Source of the DNA: Euperipatoides rowelli
Lineage: Eukaryota; Onychophora; Udeonychophora; Euonychophora; Peripatopsidae
DNA: 13,070 bases
Strand: one strand, 5' to 3'
NCBI GenBank assembly: GCA_003024985.2
Contig: PXIH01S0022212.1
The position numbers and the translations under genes are program-made. Position 1 is the stretch's first letter. The number at the start of each line of letters is the position of its first letter. Positions 1 through 9,472 of this stretch are shown in pieces. A model generated the notes under the pieces. That model was not told where the DNA came from and ran no database searches. It saw only the letters and a list, made by a program, of their open reading frames with translations.

Positions 1-111
1 TATGCATTTTAATTTTTATTTTTTTCCAGTGGAAATTTTATTTTTAGTAAATTATCTTTGAAAATCGATAATAAAATTTTTTTTAAAAAAATCTGTTACA
101 TTTGACCTTTA

Positions 112-145
112 AGGCTGGTTCACAGTGATGAGTTACGGGAAAGTT
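112..145 (+). repeat. Left terminal inverted repeat of the 1.49-kb element
   Basis: 34 bp, matching the inverted right end at 32 of 34 positions. The mismatches are at positions 19 and 21 of the repeat. Confidence 0.87.
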
Positions 146-1567
146 AAGTGAAAGTTAATGTTCAAGTTTTGGTCTTGTCCAATCACAGCAAACCTGATTT
201 TCCACTGCGAAGTAACTTTGACGTTTCCGTAGAAGTTGGATTTTTTTCAACTTTGATGTTCCTCTCCCGTATAACATTGTCAATCCAACCAATCACATTT
301 TAGCACCACAAGGACATACTGTAAATAAAATGGCGGTGACAGCCAAACCAAATCTTGATATAAGAAAAGATTTAAGTTTCTCATTATCTGCCACAAAGTG
401 ATACATTATCTCTTTCATTAAATTTAGATTTTATTGAGCCAGAAATTTTCTGTTTAGAGAAGGCCTTTTTCAGGCTGGGTCCTACAAATTTAAACAAGTC
501 TTCAAACTTGTTTGGAATCATGAGAATATTACAGTAGGCTATACAAAATAGAGCAAATAAGGTTTTAATTAAGCAACAAAAGACAAATCAAATAGTTTTA
601 TAGCTCATGTCATTAAAATTAATTTCTATTCTACTAGAGATTTTCTTGTTGAATAAAAAGGACCACTGACAGTACTATATCTGGCTCTCTCTAAATACAA
701 TAATCTTTGTAGCCGGTGCAAATAATAATTGCTGAGGCCAGGTATAGTGTATTAATTTAAAAGAGAAGTTAAATAATTTTTATAAAAGTCAGTTTAATAA
801 ATAGGCTATATATATTTTTTAATCCGTAATTGTAATTTGCTAGCAATTATTAGGTTATTATTTATTTTAATAGCTTTTTTTTATTCTTCTTAATGTCATT
901 TAATTAGAATAAGCTTTATGTTAAAAAATGAAATAAAAGATAGTAATTATTACTTTTTATTAGCAAAATTTAATATAAATTTGTGCTATTTTTAATTTTA
1001 AATAAGTTAATTTATTTTTTATTTTTTAATTTAGAATTTTCCTTGTGCTGGCAATACACCTATTTTTATTTTAAATTTATTAAAATCAATGAAGAATAAC
1101 TAGCATATAGAAGCAAATATAAATATTGAAGATTCATATTTCCAAATGGCATTTTTTTTTATTTATTTCAAACCTTGACTTCAGCGAATTAGCCATAAAA
1201 ATAGTAGCTATGAATGAATTGGTGGTAACCGCGAATTAGATTCACGCTATATCTCTCATTAACAGAAGATTGAACTAGTTTGAATTAGAGTTGATTTTTC
1301 CCTCTTTTTATATAAAAAATAAAGGTGATATATTAAGAGTATTTTTCAAAAGTAAGAAGGTTTTGATGTTCAATTGGATGGTTGTATCATGTGTGTTATC
1401 GGCAAAATAAAGCCCGATTATTGTAAACATATAAGTGAGCAGACAGCAAGGTTGCTCTAAGAATTGTACTATGCACATGTGCTATGTTTATGTGAACATT
1501 GAGTTAACTTATTACTGTGAACATAATTCCGTTGACTGCCCGATCCTTTCCCGTAACTTTCACATTC

Positions 1568-1601
1568 AACTTTCCCGTAAGTTATCACTGTGAACCAGCC
1601 T
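1568..1601 (-). repeat. Right terminal inverted repeat of the 1.49-kb element
   Basis: Inverted copy of 112-145, ending CTGTGAACCAGCCT, followed directly by TA. Confidence 0.87.
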
Positions 1602-1603
1602 TA

Positions 1604-4431
1604 TGTCTGTTCTTAGAGGAATAAAATCATAAGCCACACATTTAAATCCAAGCATTATGCACTTTGTAATAAAGTTATTAAAATTAGTGCATCAAATAGT
1701 GATTAAGTCTATATCAGACATGATATTTACTTTCATTCGTAGATTTACATGGTCTTTGCCTTTACGGGAAATATTAACCATAAAGCATCAGCAAACTAAC
1801 AATCTCCATTGTTGTCAACCAAGATTTATTTTTCCTACGGAGAGTTTTTCAAAACAAAGATATAGAACGACAACAACATGTCAATCCATTAGTAGATTGT
1901 CTATTAAGTAATCCACAGCAATTCCATGCTTTGGCTTGGTCTTTTATTGAGCATGCTCAAAATAGATGTGAGGTGGTTATGAAGTGAGCATCTTTCAGGC
2001 TTTTTTTGCTATAGAGAGATGAATTTTTCCGCTTTTATTATACAGTGAAAGGGTTAAATAAATTAAATAATAATTTTCCAAATTAATTTATAAATTCAGG
2101 TAGAAATAAAAGTGAAAAAAGCTAAAGTGTGGTGATTGGGGAAACAAAATTATTATTATGAAAATGAATGTAGCATTATATGTAGTATTTAGAAAAAAAA
2201 GTTCAGATAATACTGCAATTAAACAAATCTGAAACAAAATGTATTTATTATACACTAAGGAACATTAGAGAATACATGGTGGATTAAAATTATACTTAAG
2301 TGTTGAAAAGAAAAACATAAATTACTACTTAATATGAAAACTTATATATATGTTTAAGTTGATGTTTGTTATGTTTAAATTTGGAAGGTCAACTAACTTT
2401 TGAATTACCGGTAGTTGAACAGTTTGACACTCGTGTAGAATTTCATCTTTTTCATGGCAAATATTAATTCCTCATAACAACAAAAGTAAAAGAAGCAAGC
2501 TAAATAATCCTTTCACATTCCCTAAACAGTGAAAATTCTCAAATTTCCATTTTGAGTATTACAGAAAAACAAGTCTCAAACACATCAATTTCTGTAACTT
2601 CAGTAATAGTCAATCTCCTAATGGAGTGACATATTGCGGTTCTTTCCTTCATTTTGTGATAAATTCTCCGTAAAGCATAATGCTTTGGTAAGACACAACA
2701 GAATTTGATAATATGCTGATAATTTATGGTAAAATTTCACAAAAAGCAAAAAAATGTTTTCAATGCATGAGTGAATGAAAAGATCATGTCTGCTATGCGT
2801 TCAATCACTTCTGAATGCATATTTTGCAATATATTGAGTACAGAATTGTATCCTTGTGAATTATTGGGTGAAGACCCATTGCCTAATTATTTCATGCCTC
2901 CATACACTACTAAGAAATATTTGTAATAATTGGATTATTAAGATCATAAAAGGCACAATCTGTATACTTTTTTTATTTTAGAAAGTGTTATGAGTCTAAG
3001 AGATTTGCACTTAAGGTGGCAGCACTGTCATTCACCCAGTAGGCCTACTTAAATTTAAAATAGTTTGTTCTTACTTTTCTAATACTGAGAGAAAATAACA
3101 AATATTTCTGGGAAACAGAATTTGGATGAAAAGTTTATGTAAACTTTTTTTCAATGCTAAGACAGCAGTAAAATATTTAAAAAAAAAAAAAACATTTTGA
3201 GCAAAATAATGAAATTTGTATTGTCTAACAGAATAATCTTTGCTATAGTCTGATCAAATCATTTTTTCATCAATATAAAAAAAAAACAGACTGAAACAAT
3301 GGATTCGTGAAAAAGTATTTGTTTTAATTATTCTATGATGATTTTTGTATGATGCTTTAATTCTTTTTTAAAAAAAATACATATGTGCCTAGGAAAGTAA
3401 CCAAATCACCAATAAATTACATATTTTTCTTCTTCTCGCACTTGTACTTCACTTCAGGATTTCATAAAAAGATAAATTTTTCTTTTTACACAAGAAATTG
3501 AGTTTCTCTATGATGGCTCGATTGTTAACAAATAAATTGTCCAGAGAAATTATTTCCATCAAATTTCAAACATAAACTTTTTTTTTTTGTCACAATTTGT
3601 TTATCTTTGAATAGTGATGAGCGGAAGCACTAATGGGATGCTCCACTCCCCATCCTCAAACTAAAAATAAATAAATAGGGATGCAGCATTTTTTTTCTAA
3701 AAATACCCAGACGTTGTTGCTGCTCTTCCAAAAATATTTGAGATTGCTAGCAAGATTTTCCTATAATGAAAGCTTCTCTACCCTAACCTTAGTATACTGA
3801 CATTCAGTAGTCTCAACCTGAAAGTTTTCTGCCAGATCTACTACTGTACAATGCAGAGTAATAAATTAATATACTAATTATTATTGTGTTTGTGAATGTA
3901 GAGAGAGGGGACAAAAAAAAAACTTTTAAAATATACTGTATAAAAATAATAATATGGAAACACTATATACAATAGGTCCCACTTTTTGATTTCCTAAATA
4001 TTAGTTTTTTTTTTCCTTTTTTTTTTTTTTTAATAATTTGTAAGTTAGACAGGATCTGTTATACACCTGCAATACCTATACAGACTCTTATCTCCAATTA
4101 CTATTTATTTGTGTGGCTTAATAACAATTAAATAACCACAACATCAACTTAAGAAATTGATAGAAAATACTATTAATCCTAAATACTTGTTAATTATAAA
4201 ATTCAAGGAGTTTTAATTCAAATTCTCCTTAAGTCAAGAAACTGTGAATGGAATTTTAAGTTTAGCTACTCCTTTGCCCAAACACATAGAAATAAATAAT
4301 AAATTAACAAACAAAAGTTAGTTGTCACTTCACTCTATTAATGATAGTCTTAAATTATTCTTTAACTTTTCATTTATTTTACAAGATTTGATCAGGTTAT
4401 CTTAAGTATTTAATTCCAGTTTGTATTTGCT
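1604..4431. other. AT-rich non-coding stretch, probably part of a long intron
   Basis: No recognisable gene, RNA or transposon except a coding-like frame at 1784-1987. There are homopolymer runs (A near 3177-3192, T near 4007-4032) and short palindromes such as AGTAGGCCTACT near 3040-3051. Candidate words for the next GH38 exon (GDFFTYADR, YWSGYY) were looked for on the minus strand and not seen. Confidence 0.6.
1784..1987 (+). other. Unidentified coding-like open frame without a start codon
   Basis: 67 codons are open between TAA (1781-1783) and TGA (1985-1987). The residue mix is not typical of random AT-rich DNA: it includes FQNKDIERQQQHVNPL followed by VDCLLSNPQQFHALAW and SFIEHAQNRCEVVMK. 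There is no Met before the Gln-rich part, and a longer overlapping frame with a Met (1657-1911) looks less protein-like. I do not recognise a family. It may be an exon fragment, a decayed retrocopy or chance, and its plus-strand orientation means it is not part of the mannosidase. A similar 14-base core recurs near 5993-6006. Confidence 0.22.
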
Positions 4432-4470
4432 CATTTTGGTCAAGGTTAGTTACTAACCTTGCATTTTGGT
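4432..4470. repeat. 21-bp perfect palindrome directly flanked by 9-bp direct repeats
   Basis: CATTTTGGT occurs at 4432-4440 and 4462-4470. Between them, with no spare base, lies CAAGGTTAGT, a central T, and the exact inverse ACTAACCTTG. The layout resembles a target-site duplication around the joined ends of a transposon. A 9-bp duplication is typical of Mutator-like elements among others. This may be a deletion derivative or excision remnant; coincidence is possible but unlikely for the two structures to abut exactly. Confidence 0.7.
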
Positions 4471-5695
4471 AACATTGCTGTAGGCTATAGGCCTTCCTTT
4501 GTTCTACTATGTTTGCTAATTTCAACTAATTTCTTTATCTGTTATTATTTCCCTTCATATGTCATGATATTTATCTCTGACCAATATATTTTTCTCAGTC
4601 TCTTAGATTATTTTACCCTCTTACTAAATAATTTATATAACATCTGCCTAGCAAACTCAGGAGCACCATTAATTTCAGGAATTATTTTTGGCTACTTTAA
4701 TCTCTTTACATATTTCCTATTGTTCTCTTCCTTATCTTTCCCAATTTATATATTTTTTTCTTTGTTAGTTATTGACCTTTATTAAAATTCTGACTATTCC
4801 TGCCTGCTAATTTATTTCTTATTACCTTCTTTAGGATTTATTCATTTTTAAATTCTAAAATATGGCAGCTCCATAGTTATCCCAAACTTCCTATTTGTTA
4901 TTAATCACTTTGCTTGCACAAGCTTTTGGAATTTATTTAGCTGAAGGAATGAATTAGAATGCTACTTAATTTAGCTTCACTATTTAATAACTGTGTCCTA
5001 TTTCTCTGTGCTCGTATATGTTCTAGATTTGCACCTTTGTTAATTAATCATAAATAGTCTACATATTTTTAGTTACCAATGACTGACAAAATAAAATAAA
5101 CATTTAAAATAAATAGCAGTTAATTCAAATAATTATTGTTAAGGTTCTGGATGTCCTCTTCCAAAATTTGGTGTCCCAAAATGGTGTCATCTTCTACGAT
5201 GGCTGACACAAAACCACCCTAACTCTATTTTGCCCACTCTATCCCTTAATATTTTAACTTTTCTTTATTGCAACTAACTTTATAAGGATACCAACATTGA
5301 TTTATAACTTACTTTCCTTTTGTAAAAAAAAAAAATTATACTTCAATTCAAATAGCTTTCTATGGATATGTGTATGTAGAAAGTCATCATTTTACTCAAT
5401 GAATTTATGCACGAACAGATCACAAACTTCATAATACATAATAAATAAATAAAAATCAATAAAAACTAAACCTGAAAAAAAAACTTCAGAAAAATTAGCC
5501 TACTCATTAAAAACTTTCTGGGTATCGAACTAATACCCATTGGGCAAATGTCTCAGTCAGCAGGCCTAACGAGTAGAATAAACTGCCAGACTATTTTATA
5601 ACTTTTTTAGTTCGATATTTATATAATTTTTAACTTCTTTTTATGAACCCTACTACAATGATTACCCTCTCATCATGCACATACACAGTTCCACC
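4471..5695. other. AT-rich non-coding stretch
   Basis: No gene is supported. A pyrimidine-rich plus-strand tract (about 4490-4780) gives a long hydrophobic open frame by composition alone. Around 5150-5230 there is a slightly GC-richer patch with a repeated TGGTGTC word. Around 5515-5580 lies a patch containing GTATCGAACTAATACCC, which has a weak tRNA B-box resemblance on the minus strand but no tRNA fold. Confidence 0.5.
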
Positions 5696-5755
5696 AACAA
5701 TATTGTGCCATCGTCGTATCATAATCGTATGATACGACAATGGCACAATATTGTT
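5696..5755. repeat. 60-bp near-perfect hairpin (28-bp arms, 4-base loop)
   Basis: The left arm 5696-5723 and right arm 5728-5755 are inverse complements except for one position (G against A in the middle of the arms). Transcribed on one strand, that position forms a G-U pair. The loop is ATCG. The arms begin AACAATATTGTGCC and carry the word CGTATCATA next to the loop. No clear flanking target duplication is seen, although TA lies inside the AATATT at each end. It could be a tiny MITE, a fold-back element or a hairpin RNA source. It lies in or near a probable intron of the mannosidase gene. Confidence 0.85.
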
Positions 5756-6218
5756 AATAATCTATGGAACCGCATACCGGTACTTCTGAATAAATATACT
5801 GTATTATGATACATGCTTTGGGAACAAACAACTGGTCGCATAACAGATATGATCTTTTCTTTCACTCATATATTGAGTACATTTTATATGAGATATTATT
5901 AATCTTGATTCTTATATTTCTAAAATATTTTTTCTCTTATGAACAAATAAAATGAGAAAAAGATAAAATGAGAACAACCACAACACGTTATTATCCATTA
6001 GTAGATGGATTATGAAAGCCGCAAGTCTCATGAATTACACTTAGTTTTTCCTGAGTGTTTCTCAAATTAGAAGTTTGGAAACTTCCACTTTTCAATCCAT
6101 GTTATGAAGCAAATGTCTTTAGACTTTCAGTCAGGGAGAATTATGGTTTTCCTTGGTCTTTGTTTCTTTGCAAAAGGATTACAATTATTTGATTCTTGTA
6201 ATGAATAGTTGTTATTAC
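5756..6218. other. Intron 3' of exon C, no gene seen
   Basis: AT-rich sequence following the donor of exon C on the minus strand. It contains TACCGGTA near 5774 and a 14-base word (5993-6006) shared with 1884-1897. The latter is weakly extended by flanking similarity and may be chance. Confidence 0.55.
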
Positions 6219-6396
6219 CTCGACATGCCAATTAGCTTGACTGTTCATATGATCAAAAAGTAGCTGATAGTTGTTAAACTGTTGATCCCACTCAATGGCT
6301 TTATCATAACGGAAATCATCTCCAAGAGGTATTAATACAACATTATTACGAAACAATTGTGACTTCTTGCGATACTGATCAAGCAGAATTTGGGCT
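6219..6396 (-). CDS. MAN2A: Golgi alpha-mannosidase II, internal exon C
   Basis: This 178-bp exon is the third consecutive exon of the alpha-mannosidase II gene. The acceptor is TTTATGTTTAG, and the first base A completes the Arg codon split with exon B. The translation runs [18 protein letters not shown], then [14 protein letters not shown], then a Trp-Asp and [12 protein letters not shown] segment ending HVE. It stops at codon phase 0 before a GTAATA donor at 6218. PLGDDFRY is a strongly conserved core segment of GH38 class II enzymes. The open frame continues about 75 bases into the intron as unrelated residues, so the true exon end was set by the donor and by family alignment, where QFGTL should follow. 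The exon carrying QFGTL and the acid/base segment LSGDFFTYADR was not found in the remaining 6.2 kb. Confidence 0.94.
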
Positions 6397-6755
6397 CTAA
6401 ACATAAAAATAAAATTAAATTTAAAAAATGTATTAATGGTCAGATTTTATAAAATAAGGGAAAAATTTTAACAACTGAAAAAAAATGAAAAATATACATT
6501 GAATAAACTGTACATTGAAAAATAATATTGAAATTAACCAAAACAACAATACAGAAGGGAAAAAAACACTTTCAAGATGAAATTAATTAAGAAAAAGAAG
6601 ACAATAGTGAAGCTGACATCTATCAATAATGTAACCTTGAAATGATTCTATCTTAGCAGGAAGTGGAGAAGACAAAACTGGCCAGGTTTGAAAAAAAAAA
6701 AGCTCATTGAAAAAAATTAAAAAAATTAAATTATTTCCTTTTATGTTTAACATAC
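6397..6755 (-). other. Intron between exons B and C (359 bp)
   Basis: GT-AG intron defined by matched codon phases on either side (donor GTATGT, acceptor TTTAG). The content is low-complexity AT-rich DNA with several short A or T runs. Open frames crossing it on either strand are chance extensions of the exons or their shadows. Confidence 0.88.
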
Positions 6756-6942
6756 CGTTCAGCAACATTGTTTTCATTAATGGGTACAGGAGCTATTCGC
6801 CAAGGACAACTGACTTTCCCACCTGGCAGACGTTTAAAATCAAACTGGCAACAAACTTTAGGATCAGGTCCACAAGTGTGAGGAACATCATAACTGTAGA
6901 ATGGCATCATATGACAAAACATGTCCGTGGAGCCTTCATGAT
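6756..6942 (-). CDS. MAN2A: Golgi alpha-mannosidase II, internal exon B (cysteine-loop exon)
   Basis: This 187-bp exon continues the same GH38 catalytic domain. It starts after a TTACAG acceptor with two bases that complete an Asp codon (G from exon A plus AT). It ends with CG before a GTATGT donor, so the next codon finishes in exon C as Arg. The translation reads [19 protein letters not shown], then [19 protein letters not shown], and ends NNVAER. Tyr and Asp of SYD match active-site residues Y269 and D270 of Drosophila GMII. The cysteine spacing (Cys, 7 residues, Cys-Cys, 14 residues, Cys) matches the known disulfides 275-282 and 283-297. No stop or frameshift is present. The [15 protein letters not shown] wording across the junction resembles vertebrate MAN2A2 slightly more than MAN2A1, which is only an impression. 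Confidence 0.95.
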
Positions 6943-7434
6943 CTGTAATGAATCATATCTGACTTTGAACCAATGATTAAGATTTTATATTTTTAATTTG
7001 AGCAATATACAATATACTCTACAAAAATCAACACTGAAGAAATAATATTTCTCCAGCACTTATAAAACACAAAAATCTTCTTATAAAATAAAACAATACA
7101 GTAGTGATATTTCTTAGATTATAACATTTTTATTTTATTATTTTAAAATTGTGAATTAATATGCTTTTTAGATTCACAGATTAACTTGATATCTTTATTT
7201 TGAAATTAAATTGGAAATTTAACTATTAATATTTTTCTCACAATATATAGGTACCGGTACAAAATTTAACTCCAATTTTTGAAATTTTTCTATAAAGATT
7301 TTCATTTCATTAATTTCTTTTTTATATAAGTCAATCAAAGGTCATATTTAGGTCATACAAAATGGATTTTTTAATCATTGATTTTCAAAGAAAATTATTA
7401 AAAAAATTCCATTTGGTTAAAAAACAAAATATAA

Positions 7435-7914
7435 AGAGAGAGAGAAAGATAGAAATAGATAGATAGATATAGATATATAGAGATAGAGAGATAGACCGAC
7501 AGACAAATAGATAGATATAGATAGAGATATAGAGAGAGATAGACAGACATAGGCCTATAGATAGATAGTAGACAGATGTATAGATAGATAGAAAGATAGA
7601 TAAATAGAGAGAGATAGACAGACAGACATATAGATAGATAGATAAGATAGATAGATAGGTAGATAGAGATACATACATACATACATACAGAGATAGAGAT
7701 AGAGAGAGATATAAAGATATAGAGATAGATAGATAGATAGAGATAGATACACATATACATACATACATAGACAGACAGATAGATAGAGATATATAGATAC
7801 ATACATACAGTATATTATATACTGTATATACATACATACATATAGACAGTCAGACAGAGAGAGAGAGACAGATGGAGGGAGGGAGTGGATGGATTGACGG
7901 ACGAATGGATAGAT
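7435..7914. repeat. Compound GATA/GACA/CATA microsatellite
   Basis: About 480 bp of imperfect tetranucleotides: GATA and GACA units mixed with GA runs, CATA blocks near 7671-7690 and 7751-7770, and GGAT/GGAG units at the right edge. A 19-bp palindrome (7807-7825, ACAGTATAT, T, ATATACTGT) interrupts it. It lies wholly inside the intron between exons A and B. The long Tyr-Ile-Ser-Leu open frames on the minus strand are translations of the repeat in its three frames and are not genes. Confidence 0.96.
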
Positions 7915-8072
7915 AATTTCCATTTGAATTGACATAGCATTAAATAAAGAATGGGAAAGATTAGTAATTTCTTATTGTGAATAATTTTTTACTTGTAGGC
8001 TATATATTTTTCCTAATTTGTTTTCCCTTTCTGATATCTATTAGATTTAATTCAATTGGAGGGAGGAGAATA

Positions 8073-8263
8073 GACATATCTTACATGACTAATATCTGTG
8101 TATTTTGTATAATGTTAAATATTTATAAAAAATACTTATATTTTTTTTATTTAAAAATGTCTCTAAANGACATATCTTACATGACTAATATCTGTGTATT
8201 TTGTATAATGTTAAATATTTATAAAAAATACTTATATTTTTTTTATTTAAAAATGTCTCTAAA
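8073..8263. repeat. Exact 95-bp direct duplication around a single N (assembly join)
   Basis: 8073-8167 and 8169-8263 are identical over 95 bases by eye, separated only by the N at 8168. Identical overlapping contig ends left unmerged at a scaffold gap give exactly this pattern. A real duplication would be expected to show some difference or not to coincide with the ambiguous base. The plus-strand open frame spanning it is an artefact. Confidence 0.92.
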
Positions 8264-8301
8264 CTTTTTTAATGAACAAATAATTATATAATCTTACTTA
8301 C

Positions 8302-8475
8302 CCCAAATTTGCCTCCACATGAATTCCAGGTTTTTTAACCGAGCCAGGTATTTTTTGATGGAATAATGCACTCGTTGGACTAGCATATTAGTTAAACCCA
8401 TACGTTTCAATATATAAGCCATGGTGGGAGACATTCCAAAAGGATCTATTGCCCATCCACTTTGTGATTTCACAC
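8302..8475 (-). CDS. MAN2A: Golgi alpha-mannosidase II, internal exon A (nucleophile-bearing exon)
   Basis: This exon encodes part of the GH38 catalytic domain of Golgi alpha-mannosidase II, the Golgi-lumen enzyme that trims two mannoses from GlcNAcMan5GlcNAc2 during N-glycan maturation. The 174-bp exon follows a pyrimidine-rich tract ending in TTTTCAG and ends at a GTAAGT donor at 8301. It begins with two bases of a split codon and ends with one, so it joins exon B in frame. Its translation contains [20 protein letters not shown] and LEFMWRQIW, which are hallmark words of this family. By alignment from memory to Drosophila GMII, the Asp (codon 8446-8444) is nucleophile and zinc ligand D204, and the Arg in LVQR is R228. 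The residue normally His in DPFGHS is Met (ATG, 8434-8432). The upstream open frame beyond 8475 is intron. The family call is secure; whether this is the orthologue of MAN2A1, MAN2A2 or an arthropod paralogue is not. Confidence 0.93.
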
Positions 8476-9164
8476 CTGAAAATAAGATGCAAAGAAAAAT
8501 AATTAAATAAAGGCAATAAAACATGATTATTTGACCAACAAAGTCTTTGTACAAAAGTAATTTTAGACTCCATTATCATTTAATATAAGCTCAGAAATAA
8601 ATATCAACTCTTTACATCTAATCAACTAGTTCAAAAATTTAAACAGTTGAATTGAATTGCAGGGTGAGTATATGAAATATCAGTTGTAGAATTAATAAAC
8701 TCGCTGGTTAATTACATCCGGCTGCATATAAGACTGAAAATGTCAAAATCCGTATTAAAAAAGGCATTATAGGAATCAGAATTTTAACTTAATAAACTCA
8801 AAAATAAAGTCTAAATATGTATAGAATTGTTTTAAATTGTATATTTTTTTTAATTAATGTGAAAATCTTTTTAAATAAAAACTTGTACTGTATTTCTGAT
8901 ATCTTTCTTTAACAAAAATAATCTAATTTTTTTTTTACTGCAATTTATTTTATAATGTGTTTATTCATTCTGGCAATATGATACAATAATAAAACCTGTA
9001 CAATAAAATAATGACAATAGAAGGTCTCTCTCTCTCTATTCCTTTCCTTAAACAATTCATTTTATTTTCAATAAACACTACAGTAGCTTCATTAATTTAA
9101 AACAAGTTCACATTTAAAGAACGGTATCCGATCTGAAATCAATAGAGGAATCGAAAGAACCATT
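8476..9164. other. Intron 5' of exon A, no gene seen
   Basis: AT-rich sequence with a short CT run near 9023-9038. The expected preceding GH38 exon, with words such as GGWVM and EGHQWL, was looked for on the minus strand here and further upstream and not found. Confidence 0.55.
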
Positions 9165-9265
9165 CACAAATGCTTCCTTCATCCAAAAACCCAGGGAATC
9201 AGTTACCCAGAGGAATCAGACCCCCCCCCCCCACAAATGCTTCCTTCATCCAAAACCCAGGGAAT
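9165..9265 (+). repeat. 34-35-bp direct repeat separated by a poly-C tract
   Basis: Copies at 9165-9199 and 9232-9265 share CACAAATGCTTCCTTCATCC and the following AAAACCCAGGGAAT, differing by one A. Between them lie a related GAGGAATCAG word and a run of about a dozen C. This is a local duplication. The poly-C run may be of uncertain length in the assembly. Confidence 0.9.
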
Positions 9266-9305
9266 TGGGTAAAGAAAAACTTAAATCCTCGATATTATGC
9301 TACAT

Positions 9306-9472
9306 CATAATGAGGTTCTGATTTTTTCTCTCTAAAACTAGCTATATTTTAGCGATTTCAAAATGTCCATAATACCGACGATCTAGTTTATTTTTCAAGC
9401 AAACTAGCTATTTTTAAAATGTTCAAATTGTGCATGATACCGAGGATCCGAGTTTTTTTTTTTTTCTTGGCT
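9306..9472 (+). repeat. Three diverged tandem units of about 62-65 bp
   Basis: Units begin near 9306, 9368 and 9433 with CATAATG, CATAATACCGACGATC and CATGATACCGAGGATC. The first two then share a T-rich part and AAACTAGCTAT followed by a TTCAAA word. The third stops after its poly-T. This is an old local tandem duplication. Confidence 0.6.

Larger units (their letters stand above)
112..1601. mobile_element. Non-autonomous DNA transposon with 34-bp terminal inverted repeats
   Basis: The left end (112-145) begins AGGCTGGTTCACAGTGAT, and the reverse complement of the right end (1568-1601) begins with the same 18 bases. Over 34 bases the two ends differ at two positions only. TA sits immediately outside both ends (110-111 and 1602-1603), consistent with a TA target-site duplication. 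A TTAA-type duplication would need one mismatch (TTAA against TTAT). The TTTCCCGTAAxTT motif is repeated inside the right end. The 1.49-kb interior is very AT-rich apart from roughly 200 bp at the left end and the right terminus, and has no open frame suggesting a transposase, so it would depend on a transposase supplied elsewhere. The superfamily is not assigned: the TA duplication fits several, and the terminal word is shared with the smaller element at 11148-11478. Confidence 0.85.
6943..8301 (-). other. Intron between exons A and B (1,359 bp)
   Basis: GT-AG intron (donor GTAAGT, acceptor ATTACAG) whose borders are fixed by reconstructing an intact Asp codon across the junction. It contains the GATA-type microsatellite and a 95-bp duplication around an N, so its true length in the organism is probably about 96 bp shorter than here. 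The rest is AT-rich with no recognisable gene. A 10-bp palindrome GTACCGGTAC lies near 7251. Confidence 0.85.

Noticed and set aside
4459-4785. 108-codon plus-strand open frame resembling a membrane protein
   Set aside because: The tract is pyrimidine-rich, so hydrophobic codons and lack of stops follow from composition. There is no family resemblance or promoter context.
5515-5580. Possible tRNA or tRNA-derived SINE on the minus strand
   Set aside because: Only a B-box-like GTTCGATAC is present. The T-arm does not pair correctly, and no A box or cloverleaf can be drawn.
5993-6006. 14-base word shared with 1884-1897
   Set aside because: A shared 14-mer is not surprising in 13 kb of AT-rich DNA, and similarity fades on the downstream side.
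6707-6976. Plus-strand frame over exon B
   Set aside because: It is the antisense shadow of the mannosidase exon.
7435-7914. CRISPR-like regular repeats
   Set aside because: The units are 4-bp microsatellite repeats without spacers, in a eukaryotic intron.
7385-7935. Long minus-strand frames rich in Tyr, Ile, Ser and Leu
   Set aside because: They are the three-frame translation of the tetranucleotide microsatellite.
7977-8291. Plus-strand frame with an internal X and repeated peptide
   Set aside because: It is created by the duplicated contig ends around the N.
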